Below are positions 6,797-13,507 of a DNA stretch of 15,478 nucleotides, piece after piece. Each line of letters starts with the position of its first letter. Position 1 is the stretch's first letter. The stretch covers positions 1 to 15,478 of the forward strand of contig DAVZHW010000040.1 of assembly GCA_052273625.1 (NCBI GenBank). Direction: 5' to 3'. This stretch comes from Fimenecus sp052273625. GTDB taxonomy: Bacteria; Bacillota; Clostridia; Oscillospirales; Acutalibacteraceae. The notes under the pieces are model-generated. The model saw only the letters and a list, made by a program, of their open reading frames with translations, had not been told where the DNA came from and ran no database searches. A program made the translations under genes and the position numbers.

Positions 6797-7039
6797 ATGG
6801 CAAAAGACATCATACTTGACCGAGCGACCTACAAGAAGATAAAGGCTATGAACAAGGAGCAGCTCACAGACTTCCTCTGCGACATCTACCAAAGCGGACA
6901 GAAGGACGCTGAAGCCTCCGCCATAGACTTCGATGAGCTTCGCACCAAGATAGGCGCTGTTAAGGGCGTCGGCGAGGCAAGGCTCAATGAAATAATGCAG
7001 GTCATAGAGGATGAGATGACCTCGAAAACAGAAGAATAA
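6797..7039 (+). CDS. Small helix-hairpin-helix protein
   Basis: An 80-residue protein. The ATG at 6797 is chosen because AAAGGA at 6782-6787 precedes it; an earlier in-frame ATG at 6779 would add only six residues and lies before that site. The C-terminal part contains KIGAVKGVGEARLNEI (51-66), a classic helix-hairpin-helix with the GVG turn, which binds the DNA backbone without sequence preference. The N-terminal half is helical. Small proteins of this kind recur in Clostridia conjugative elements, but I do not know a defined role; a DNA-processing accessory is the likely guess. A hairpin terminator follows eight bases after the stop. Confidence 0.65.
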   Translation: MAKDIILDRATYKKIKAMNKEQLTDFLCDIYQSGQKDAEASAIDFDELRTKIGAVKGVGEARLNEIMQVIEDEMTSKTEE

Positions 7040-7046
7040 ATCAATG

Positions 7047-7073
7047 CCCGACAGCAGCCCTGTCGGGTATTTT
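7047..7073 (+). terminator. Hairpin terminator or attenuator
   Basis: CCCGACAG at 7047-7054 and CTGTCGGG at 7060-7067 form an eight-base-pair stem with a five-base loop, followed by TATTTT. The T tract is short, so it may be leaky. The ribosome binding site of the next gene starts about six bases later. Confidence 0.7.
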
Positions 7074-7091
7074 GCTTGAAAGGAAAAGAAT

Positions 7092-7646
7092 ATGGCAGTA
7101 CACCCGCTTGTCCTAAAGGCTATCGCTGCGGCAGCAACGGACAAACGCACCTGGAAATTCCTCGCCGTCCTCATAGCAGCCTTGCTCACGCCCGTAATCT
7201 TCCTCATAATCTGCGTTGTGATGATATTCTCAAGTGCAGAAGCTACAAGCTATTCGGTCATAGAATACTGCTTTACGGATGCGGAACTTCCGCAGAATAT
7301 GCCCGAGGATGAGCAGACGGCAATCGAAAATATGCGGCTATGGCTCTCGGAGCTTGAAGAAGAAATGACTGAATATGAAGAAACTGACAGCCTTGATGAA
7401 TCACTCGTCAAGGCTGTTTTCTATTGCACTCATATTCGCTACGAGCCGCAGTATAACGCCGACGGCGAGGAGCTTCCAATAGATTACGAAGCCTTTGTCC
7501 TATGCTTTGAGGAGAAAACCATAACGAACTTGCCCGAAATATCCGAGAGCCTTTCGGAGCAGTTTGCATATATAAAGCTCACCGCAAATCACAGCTCCGC
7601 AATACAAAACGCATACACATTCATTCAGGAATTGGAGGTACAATGA
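7092..7646 (+). CDS. Membrane-anchored protein resembling the N-terminus of a conjugation peptidoglycan hydrolase, hydrolase domain absent
   Basis: A 184-residue protein starting MAVHPLVLKAIAAAATDKRT, with one strong membrane segment (about residues 23-46, FLAVLIAALLTPVIFLIICV) and an acidic extracellular part containing SLDESLVKAVFYCTHI. In Firmicutes elements of this type the same opening, membrane anchor and VKAVF block normally lead into an NlpC/P60 (C40) peptidase domain that opens the cell wall for the mating channel. Here the frame ends at residue 184 in IQELEVQ, with no Cys-His catalytic block. It is either a shortened version or a structural paralogue. The ribosome binding site AAAGGA is well placed, and the stop overlaps the next ATG as ATGA. 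The family link is from memory. Confidence 0.5.
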   Translation: MAVHPLVLKAIAAAATDKRTWKFLAVLIAALLTPVIFLIICVVMIFSSAEATSYSVIEYCFTDAELPQNMPEDEQTAIENMRLWLSELEEEMTEYEETDSLDESLVKAVFYCTHIRYEPQYNADGEELPIDYEAFVLCFEEKTITNLPEISESLSEQFAYIKLTANHSSAIQNAYTFIQELEVQ

Positions 7647-7819
7647 CAAACAAACAGGAATACAACAGTATAACTCATGTGGGCTCGACGCCCGAGGACT
7701 GCAAGGTAATCCACCTTGCGCTTATGGAGGGAAAGAAGCTCTCCATTGACAAAAACGGCAGGATAACAGACGACACGGGTCGCTGGATCGCCGACGGAAA
7801 GGAGCGTACAAATGGATAG
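7643..7819 (+). CDS. Small conserved-looking protein of 58 residues
   Basis: A short gene between two overlapping neighbours: its ATG shares bases with the previous stop (ATGA at 7643) and its TAG at 7817-7819 lies inside the start of the next gene. TTGGAGG ends four bases before the start. The protein reads THVGSTPEDCKVIHLALMEG and ends in DDTGRWIADGKERTNG. It is acidic at first and has a compact beta-like end. The tight overlaps on both sides strongly support translation. I do not recognise it; its place before an ArdA-like gene suggests an accessory role. Confidence 0.65.
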   Translation: MTNKQEYNSITHVGSTPEDCKVIHLALMEGKKLSIDKNGRITDDTGRWIADGKERTNG

Positions 7820-8459
7820 CTACAGAGGCTTCGGCGTTACAATGGTTGAGGATAATAATATTGAGATACAGGACGAAAACGGACAGAAACGGTGCGTAAT
7901 GACTGCAACGATTTGCAGCGATACAGACACGGCGGAAATCGAGCTCCCCGTAAACGAAGCGACTGCAGTAGAACTGCGTTGCAAATTAAATGTTGACCGT
8001 CTTGATGATTGCCGAATTTCGGATATCCAAAGTCACATTGAATATCTTGATGATATACCCGAAATGTGCGATATGCGGTTCACTCCGCTGAATGAAATAG
8101 CAAGCTGGGCAAGCGGTGAACTGAAATACGGGGATATGTATTATCTCAAGGTGTTTGCGGCGGCTATGGAGGTTGACGATGTTGAAACCATAGACGACGC
8201 ACTTTCTATCGCAATGAATATCCATTGCTACGACTGCGTTGAGGTGGACAGTCCTGACGAATACGGACACTTTGTTCTGTACGAATGCTGCAGAGATGAT
8301 ATCGACCAAAATTTCAATATGGAAGTGGAGGATTTCATAGATTACGAAGCATACGGCGAATGGAGAATTGAACAGGACGGCGCTGTTCTCACAAGCCGAG
8401 GTTATGTTTTTCGCAATCAGAACAGTGAGCTTAAACAGCAGCAGAGTATGTCATTATGA
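7812..8459 (+). CDS. ArdA-like antirestriction protein
   Basis: A 215-residue, very acidic protein, as expected for ArdA, which mimics the shape and charge of DNA and blocks type I restriction enzymes in a new host. It has the ArdA layout: a short beta-rich opening with IELPVNEATAVELR, then LNEIASWA (93-100) starting a helical middle, DDALSIAMNIHCYDCVEVDS (128-147), and the closing FIDYEAYGEWRI (175-186) with GYVFRNQ (197-203). AAAGGAG at 7797-7803 sets the start. The identification rests on motif order and charge and is fairly firm, although the sequence is diverged from the classical Tn916 form. The gene overlaps both neighbours. Confidence 0.65.
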   Translation: MDSYRGFGVTMVEDNNIEIQDENGQKRCVMTATICSDTDTAEIELPVNEATAVELRCKLNVDRLDDCRISDIQSHIEYLDDIPEMCDMRFTPLNEIASWASGELKYGDMYYLKVFAAAMEVDDVETIDDALSIAMNIHCYDCVEVDSPDEYGHFVLYECCRDDIDQNFNMEVEDFIDYEAYGEWRIEQDGAVLTSRGYVFRNQNSELKQQQSMSL

Positions 8460-9097
8460 AGAAACAAAAGAGTGAAACAGACTACGGTACGGCATTAGAG
8501 GAAAGCTATGCAAGGTGGGAGTATCTGTATGAAAACGGCTGCTCCGATCCGTTTTATGAGGACGGAATAAATCTTAATCTCGTCCGCAATCACATAATTT
8601 ATTACAAGCAGGCGCTTGAAAAGGAGCATAATCTCTTCGGCTATCCCGACGCATATTACAGAGAGCTTCCGCCCGAGGTGGACAGCAAATATATGGCTCG
8701 CTCCGATGAAATCAAAGCCAATGCCGCCGTCGCTATGCAGAGAATCGACGAGGACGAAAACCTTGCATTTATCCGAGAGCAGTCCCGTAATCTGAGCGAA
8801 AAACAGCTAAAGCAGCTCTGCGTTCCTGCGGTCTTAGGTTATGCCGAAAAGCTGCGCACAGCCATAGCCGAGGATGACCTTGTTACAATGCGGCGGTATG
8901 AGCGTCCCGACCACTATCTCGAAGCATTCCGAAGTCTGGCGGAAAAGCTGGGCAATACAGAGGTGCTTGTGCGCCTTGAAACCGTATCCTATGACAATAC
9001 CGATGACGAGGATTGCAGCTTAGACGAGGACGAGCAGACGGAGCTTGCGGCAGCTCCGCAAAAGCCGCAGGAATATGTTCAGCTAACGCTGTTCTAA
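8456..9097 (+). CDS. Unrecognised accessory protein ending in a clamp-binding-like motif
   Basis: A 213-residue acidic, mostly helical protein. Its ATG overlaps the preceding stop as ATGA and it has no strong ribosome binding site, so translation is probably coupled. Visible landmarks are ESYARWEYLYENGCSDPFYE near the start, a helical middle with LSEKQLKQLCVPAVLGYAEK (about 113-132), an acidic stretch near DDEDCSLDEDEQTEL, and the last five residues QLTLF. That ending fits the consensus by which DNA-polymerase-associated proteins dock on the beta sliding clamp. If real, the protein acts at replication forks. I do not recognise a family. A Fic toxin cassette follows. Confidence 0.6.
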   Translation: MKKQKSETDYGTALEESYARWEYLYENGCSDPFYEDGINLNLVRNHIIYYKQALEKEHNLFGYPDAYYRELPPEVDSKYMARSDEIKANAAVAMQRIDEDENLAFIREQSRNLSEKQLKQLCVPAVLGYAEKLRTAIAEDDLVTMRRYERPDHYLEAFRSLAEKLGNTEVLVRLETVSYDNTDDEDCSLDEDEQTELAAAPQKPQEYVQLTLF

Positions 9098-9121
9098 AAG
9101 GCGATATTTTAATAACATCTC

Positions 9122-9150
9122 TTGATTTTTCTCTGATAATGGTGTATAAT
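9122..9150 (+). promoter_or_regulatory. Promoter of the Fic toxin-antitoxin cassette
   Basis: TTGATT at 9122-9127 and TATAAT at 9145-9150, spaced by 17 bases, lie 25 bases before the antitoxin start. Confidence 0.75.
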
Positions 9151-9175
9151 CAAAATGTAGAAAGGCGGTGTAGCT

Positions 9176-9349
9176 ATGGGAAGTATTGAACAGATTATAA
9201 ATGAAGTTGATGGTTCGATGAAAATCGAGGGCATGGCTCTGACCGAAGAAAACAAGGAAAATATTCGCATTTGTCTTAACGATGCAAGCAGATATGAGGA
9301 AATAAAGAAAAGCATTATTTCTAAATATACACAACAGTATCAGGTATAA
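9176..9349 (+). CDS. VbhA-like antitoxin of the Fic toxin
   Basis: A 57-residue protein with ribosome binding site AAAGGCGG at 9160-9167 and an ATG at 9176. It carries SMKIEG at residues 14-19, an exact match to the (S/T)xxxE(G/N) inhibitory motif by which class I Fic antitoxins put a glutamate into the ATP site of the toxin. The rest is helical (ALTEENKENIRICLNDAS and a basic tail), matching the small VbhA-type fold. The Fic gene begins three bases after its stop. The motif together with the neighbour makes the call firm. Confidence 0.85.
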   Translation: MGSIEQIINEVDGSMKIEGMALTEENKENIRICLNDASRYEEIKKSIISKYTQQYQV

Positions 9350-9352
9350 GAT

Positions 9353-10060
9353 ATGGATTATTACTATGAATATCAATGGGATGGTTCATACTGCTACCCC
9401 GATTCGAATGTGCTGATCAATAAGTTGGGTATAACCAACGCTGAAGATTTGCATTGCGCTGAGCGAGATATTACTTCTCTTAATATATCGATGATAAAAT
9501 CGAAGCCGATTACAGGATGCTTTGATTTGGCTCATTTGAAGATGATACACAAATCAATTTTTAGCGATGTATACCCCTGGGCTGGTCAGTTAAGGATTGT
9601 TGATATATCAAAGGGAAATATATTCTGTATGTCACAACACCTTGAAATGTATGCAGAAAGTATCTTTTCCAAGCTAAAAAATGAACAGTACTTGATAAAC
9701 ACGGATGAAAGTGATATTGTTCAGAAATTGTCCTACTATCTAAGCGAAATTAATGTTCTGCACCCATTCAGAGAGGGCAACGGTCGTACACAACGGGTGT
9801 TTATTGAATATCTGGCGGCAGTAGCAGGATATCATGTTGATTTCTCTTCGGTGTCGCCCGAGCAAATGATTAAAGCGTCTGCAGAGGCATTCGCTCGACA
9901 ATACACTTCAATGAACAATATGTTTTCTGAAATCATTTCGCCAATCAGCATTGTGGAACAGCAGCAATATGTGGACATATTCTCCGAAAAATGTCCGCAA
10001 ATCAAAGAAATATATGACGCTTCTTTTGGAGCAGCAATGGGAATGTCATTACAACTTTAA
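9353..10060 (+). CDS. fic: Fic-domain toxin (AMP-transferase type)
   Basis: A 235-residue Fic protein. The catalytic motif HPFREGNGRTQR starts at residue 137 and matches HPFx(D/E)GNGRxxR completely; H137 activates the target hydroxyl and the GNGR loop holds ATP phosphates. The upstream block VYPWAGQLRIVDISKGNIFC (73-92) is the conserved beta-hairpin region that docks the target. Proteins of this class add AMP to targets such as gyrase and topoisomerase IV and stop growth unless the small antitoxin blocks them. The motif is intact, so the toxin should be active. It has no signal peptide. A strong terminator follows, closing the cassette. Confidence 0.95.
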   Translation: MDYYYEYQWDGSYCYPDSNVLINKLGITNAEDLHCAERDITSLNISMIKSKPITGCFDLAHLKMIHKSIFSDVYPWAGQLRIVDISKGNIFCMSQHLEMYAESIFSKLKNEQYLINTDESDIVQKLSYYLSEINVLHPFREGNGRTQRVFIEYLAAVAGYHVDFSSVSPEQMIKASAEAFARQYTSMNNMFSEIISPISIVEQQQYVDIFSEKCPQIKEIYDASFGAAMGMSLQL

Positions 10061-10072
10061 TCGAATATTTAT

Positions 10073-10110
10073 AACGGCATGAGCTAAAAAGTTCATGCCG
10101 TTTTTGTTTT
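10073..10110 (+). terminator. Intrinsic terminator after the Fic gene
   Basis: AACGGCATGAGC at 10073-10084 pairs with GTTCATGCCGTT at 10091-10102 around a TAAAAA loop, followed by TTTTTGTTTT. It is a clean intrinsic terminator. The next gene's AGGAGGT lies eight bases after the T tract, with no promoter visible between. Confidence 0.92.
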
Positions 10111-10131
10111 AACCGACAGGAGGTAACCGCA

Positions 10132-10362
10132 ATGAAGAAAACAATATCCGTATCAATCCCCGAGGAAAAGCTGACGGCTCTGCGTATGTATATGGGGCAG
10201 AAAAACTCCTCCATCGAGGACGAGCTGTCAAAATATGCGGAGCAGCTATACAACAAGCACGTGCCGCAGAATGTGCGTGAGTATATCGCTATGACAACGG
10301 GAGAAGCTCCCGAGCCGAAACGCAAGACTGCGGCGGAAAATATCGGAGGAAAAAATGACTGA
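10132..10362 (+). CDS. Small accessory protein of the DUF6103 type
   Basis: A 76-residue protein with a very strong AGGAGGT at 10118-10124. It begins MKKTISVSIPEEKLTALRMY, has a helical core SIEDELSKYAEQLYNKHVPQ (about 27-46) and REYIAMTTGE, and ends in a basic tail. I tentatively place it in DUF6103, a small family common in Clostridia mobile elements; its N-terminal strand-helix pattern is reminiscent of ribbon-helix-helix proteins. No function is established. It overlaps the next gene by eight bases, so they are coupled. Confidence 0.6.
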   Translation: MKKTISVSIPEEKLTALRMYMGQKNSSIEDELSKYAEQLYNKHVPQNVREYIAMTTGEAPEPKRKTAAENIGGKND

Positions 10363-11974
10363 CGTAATTCAGATATCCATCAAGGAAAAAGGCACAGACC
10401 GAGGTAGCTTTGTGTTCCTGCCGAAGCCTATGCATGAAATAATTGACGAGCTTGAACGGGAGAAAATATACGGCGATGTAACCGTAAAGCAGATATCATC
10501 AAAAATCATTCCCGAGCTTTCAAGGATGGAGCTTACGGAAGAACCTACCCTCGCAGAGCTTAACTTCCTTGCGGAACGGCTTGCGGAAATATCCGATGAG
10601 AATGAAAAGCTGTATGCGTATCGTGCGCTGATGCGTACTCCCGAAAAGGATATCTATGAGGCAATAAACCGCACCTACGGGCTGGAGGGAATCCCCGTAT
10701 ATCCTTGTAAGGACGCTGCGGAGTACGGAGAAATCGTCCTTGAAAATGATATGCTTGATGAGTTTTCCAAGCTGCCCGATGAGATTTATGACCTGCTTGA
10801 CAGAGAAAAGGTCGGATATATTATGCAGGAGAGCGAGGGCGGTATTTTTATGGACGGCTGGTACATTGTCCCTTCGTCATACGAGCCGAAGATCGTGCAT
10901 GACAGCAGCAATCCCATAAAGGCTGAAGGCTGGGTTTTCAGAATGGAGCTTGCCGCCGCACCCGATGATATTTCGGAGGCAGAAACGGTGTTCCTTACTC
11001 TCCCCGCAACGAACGAGGAGATGAAAAATGTCGCCAACCAGCTTGGTATTAAGTACATTGACGAGTGCGTGTGGCTGAGGTTTGAATCGGCAATTCCGCA
11101 GATAACGGACGAGGTGGTAAACGGCACAGGGAACATTTATCTCCTCAATGAAATGGCTGAAACCATTGCGAAAATGCCGAGGACAGAGGCAGTAAAATAC
11201 AAGGCGGTGTTGGAATCCGAGTCGCCAAAATATCTGGATTTTGCAAGCAATATCTTAAATAACCTTGACCAATATGAGTTCGACGGCAGCGTAGAATATC
11301 TGTCGGACTACAGCGTGAAATATCTTGCAAAAATGCTCCCTCCCGACTTCGATAGGGAGATAATCGAGAGTGCAGGTTCAGCAAATCTCGGCAGAGATAT
11401 AGCCGCAAGGAACAAAGCAATACTCACCGACTACGGCATAGTTTCACGCTGCGGTGAACACTTGTATTCTATGATTGAGGCAAAGCCGAGCGAGGATTTA
11501 ACGCAGGCGCAGAAAGGAGATGAGGCTATGAAATTTGAAATAAAATGTGCTTCTGAAGAACATAGAACTATGTTTTATTCGGACTGCAGTCCCGAGCTTC
11601 GTGAGGCTTGCGTGGGTCATCTGCGGATGGATTTCGGCAGAGGCGGCAGCGAGTTTTACAGCACATGGTGGGGCAACGAAAGCGAGCTGAACACAAATAT
11701 ATTCCGTCAGGAGCTGGACGATGTAATAAACGCACTCCGCAGTGACGGGCTGCTCAAAAGCCGCAGCGAGATGATGAAATTCTGCAGCGAGAACAGCCAT
11801 CTTCCGCTTGGAGAAAGCCAAGGCTTTGCTGTGGAAACAGAGCAGCATCTTTTTCTTCTTCGCTGTAATCCACAGGTTGGCGACTACGACTGCTACTGCT
11901 ATTGCTACAATAAGCAGGAGCTACAGATGGCGCAGCAACAAAGCCAGTCATCGGGATCGATGATGTCGATGTAA
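10355..11974 (+). CDS. Large antirestriction-like protein: two tandem ArdA-like units plus a C-terminal domain
   Basis: A 539-residue acidic protein. The first ArdA-like unit (about 15-172) has LPKPMHEIIDELE, LAELNFLAERLAEIS (67-81), DIYEAINRTYGLEGIPVYPC (99-118) and the closing EGGIFMDGWYIV. A second similar unit (about 195-375) has FLTLPATNEEMKNVANQLGI (213-232), IYLLNEMAETIAKM (261-274) and DIAARNKAILTDYGIVS. The third part (about 392-523) is different: HLRMDFGRGGSEFYSTWW, LLKSRSEMMKF and YDCYCYCYNKQEL, a block I recall as the end of other large element-encoded proteins of unknown role. The ArdA assignment is by motif order and acidity. Ribosome binding site GGAGGA precedes the ATG at 10355. 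A DNA-mimic function is likely for the first two units only. Confidence 0.6.
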   Translation: MTDVIQISIKEKGTDRGSFVFLPKPMHEIIDELEREKIYGDVTVKQISSKIIPELSRMELTEEPTLAELNFLAERLAEISDENEKLYAYRALMRTPEKDIYEAINRTYGLEGIPVYPCKDAAEYGEIVLENDMLDEFSKLPDEIYDLLDREKVGYIMQESEGGIFMDGWYIVPSSYEPKIVHDSSNPIKAEGWVFRMELAAAPDDISEAETVFLTLPATNEEMKNVANQLGIKYIDECVWLRFESAIPQITDEVVNGTGNIYLLNEMAETIAKMPRTEAVKYKAVLESESPKYLDFASNILNNLDQYEFDGSVEYLSDYSVKYLAKMLPPDFDREIIESAGSANLGRDIAARNKAILTDYGIVSRCGEHLYSMIEAKPSEDLTQAQKGDEAMKFEIKCASEEHRTMFYSDCSPELREACVGHLRMDFGRGGSEFYSTWWGNESELNTNIFRQELDDVINALRSDGLLKSRSEMMKFCSENSHLPLGESQGFAVETEQHLFLLRCNPQVGDYDCYCYCYNKQELQMAQQQSQSSGSMMSM

Positions 11975-12153
11975 CAACGCTCGCCGTTTGAGAGCCGCGT
12001 CCGCCCTTTTGCGAGGCTTTCGGGCAAAGGTGGGGTAACTTTACCTCCGCAGATGTTCCGAGTCTTTTTGGGCGGTTTCTGACGGAGCTTCAGAGCAGAG
12101 TTATCCTCCGACTTTTCACAGGGTTGGAGGGTATGATTTTTATGCAAGTTAAA

Positions 12154-12169
12154 GTCGGGTGCACCCGAC
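12154..12169. repeat. 16-base perfect palindrome, part of a direct repeat
   Basis: GTCGGGTGCACCCGAC is its own reverse complement. Its GGTGCACCCGA portion recurs exactly 100 bases later at 12258-12268. Such repeats are typical binding sites for relaxosome proteins. Confidence 0.85.
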
Positions 12170-12176
12170 AATCACA

Positions 12177-12197
12177 GCGGACGGCAAAGCCGACCGC
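12177..12197. repeat. GC-rich hairpin in the candidate oriT
   Basis: GCGGACGGC at 12177-12185 pairs with GCCGACCGC at 12189-12197 with one mismatch and an AAA loop. The T run after it is too short for a clear terminator. Confidence 0.7.
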
Positions 12198-12321
12198 TTT
12201 CAAGCCTTTTGTGCAACTGCATTTGGGTGGCTGTGCGAGGATTTTTTCAGAGTTGTTGGTGCACCCGATAACCGCTTATCACGATTGTTTCACACCTGTA
12301 TAGGTGGCTGAAAGGAGTAAT

Positions 12322-12726
12322 ATGGAGCGTGAAACGAAAAAACGTATCCCGTTGTGGATATATCCGTCCACAGAAGAACAGATAAATAAGACCTTTGAAT
12401 CGGATAACTGTAAATCACCCAGTGAATTTATAGAAAAAGCCGTAAAATTCTATATTGGCTTTTTGAACGAGGAAAGAAATGTGAGCTATCTTGCACCCAG
12501 GATAACCTCATCTGTGGATGCAGTAGTACACGGCTCGGAGAAAAGGATTAACCGAAATCTTTTCAAGATAGCCGTTGAGCTTGGCAAGCTATGTCATATG
12601 ATTGCTGCCGCCAATGAGGTTGACGAAGATACTTTAAGAGAGCTTCATACAATGTGTATTAATGAAGTCAGTCATATCAACGGTACGATTGAGTTTGAAA
12701 AAGCAGTGGAGTTTCAGCAGGATTAG
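12322..12726 (+). CDS. Ribbon-helix-helix protein, likely mobilization (relaxosome) accessory
   Basis: A 134-residue protein started by the ATG at 12322, which follows AAAGGAG at the right distance; an earlier GTG at 12304 is less well placed. The N-terminus, KKRIPLWIYPSTEEQINKTF then SPSEFIEKAVKFYIGFLNEE, has the strand-helix-helix pattern of ribbon-helix-helix DNA-binding proteins. The rest is helical (RINRNLFKIAVELGKLCHMI). Proteins like this bind oriT repeats and recruit the relaxase, and they stand directly before the relaxase gene in related elements. Here the relaxase is missing and AT-rich DNA follows. The mobilization role is inferred from fold and position. Confidence 0.6.
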   Translation: MERETKKRIPLWIYPSTEEQINKTFESDNCKSPSEFIEKAVKFYIGFLNEERNVSYLAPRITSSVDAVVHGSEKRINRNLFKIAVELGKLCHMIAAANEVDEDTLRELHTMCINEVSHINGTIEFEKAVEFQQD

Positions 12727-12801
12727 AATACAATTATTAGAAATCTTGTTTAATTTCTGGTGCAACAATATGTGCACTATGATGTTTTTTGTCAATAATA
12801 C

Positions 12802-12830
12802 TTGAATTTTATATCGAATAGTGTTAATAT
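12802..12830 (+). promoter_or_regulatory. Extended -10 promoter of the AT-rich gene pair
   Basis: TTGAAT at 12802-12807, 17 bases, then TAATAT at 12825-12830, preceded by TGT (12822-12824), an extended -10. It lies 43 bases before the first gene. Confidence 0.65.
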
Positions 12831-12873
12831 GTAAAATATATGTTATGAATAATATAAAGGAGAAGATTTATTC

Positions 12874-13491
12874 ATGAGAAAAATAGATTCATACTGTTTT
12901 GTAATAAATCCTACTATTCGTTACGCAACCTTTGCGTGTGATGAAATATTTTTAAATTTGAACTTTGATGATCTATTAAGAGACATTGGCAAATATTATT
13001 TCAAAAAACCGAATGTAGGATTGAATGGTATATGTTCGCTGATTAAAGATGAAATTAATAGGGAATGGCATTTAAATAAATTAAGAAAATCTATTAGGAG
13101 AAAAAAGGTATCAACAACTCAAATAAAAACAATTAGACGTTCATTTGTTAAGATTAATAATAGTAACGAAAAATACATTCGAATCCCTTTTGATGTTGTA
13201 TCAATTTTATTTTTTATACTAACCATATTAAAGAGAATTGATGACAATAATTTTAATAAGGAAAAATATGTTCGCATTATGAACGAAAAGACAATAGGCA
13301 CTTATTTATATGAACGTCATACGGATATTTTTTCTCGTGAATATGACAATCGAATTATGCATTTGTCTGATCCGCTACTTATAGAAAAATATAAGACACT
13401 TAGTTCTTTACTTACGGGTTATAACACATTTATGAATCATTATTTTGATGATATTGATTGGAATAATTCGAGCGAATATAAGATAAAATAG
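12874..13491 (+). CDS. Unrecognised AT-rich cargo protein A
   Basis: A 205-residue protein with AAAGGAG upstream of its ATG. I do not recognise a family. Visible features are a hydrophobic opening with CFVINPTIRYATFACDEIF, a strongly basic stretch around LRKSIRRKKVSTTQIKTIRR (about 70-89), a hydrophobic helix FDVVSILFFILTIL (106-119), and the sequence SREYDNRIMH ending at H163, which is loosely like the N-R-x-x-H ends of some HEPN-type RNases. That likeness is weak and only a hint. Codon use is far more AT-rich than in the conjugation genes, pointing to separate acquisition. It has its own promoter and is followed 16 bases later by a membrane protein gene; the two look like one unit. Confidence 0.6.
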   Translation: MRKIDSYCFVINPTIRYATFACDEIFLNLNFDDLLRDIGKYYFKKPNVGLNGICSLIKDEINREWHLNKLRKSIRRKKVSTTQIKTIRRSFVKINNSNEKYIRIPFDVVSILFFILTILKRIDDNNFNKEKYVRIMNEKTIGTYLYERHTDIFSREYDNRIMHLSDPLLIEKYKTLSSLLTGYNTFMNHYFDDIDWNNSSEYKIK

Positions 13492-13507
13492 AAAGGTGGG
13501 TGGTGAA

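Larger units (their letters stand above)
11975..12321 (+). other. Gene-free stretch, candidate origin of transfer (oriT)
   Basis: 347 bases without a credible gene, more GC-rich than the region to its right, lying between the accessory operon and a ribbon-helix-helix gene, where conjugative elements usually keep oriT. It contains GGTAACTTTACC at about 12034-12045 (a short inverted repeat), a 16-base palindrome at 12154-12169, a hairpin at 12177-12197, and an 11-base direct repeat, GGTGCACCCGA at 12158-12168 and 12258-12268. The short inverted repeat CACCTGTATAGGTG (12293-12306) lies just before the next gene and may be an operator. The nick site cannot be identified by eye; the oriT call is inference from position and repeats. 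Confidence 0.45.
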
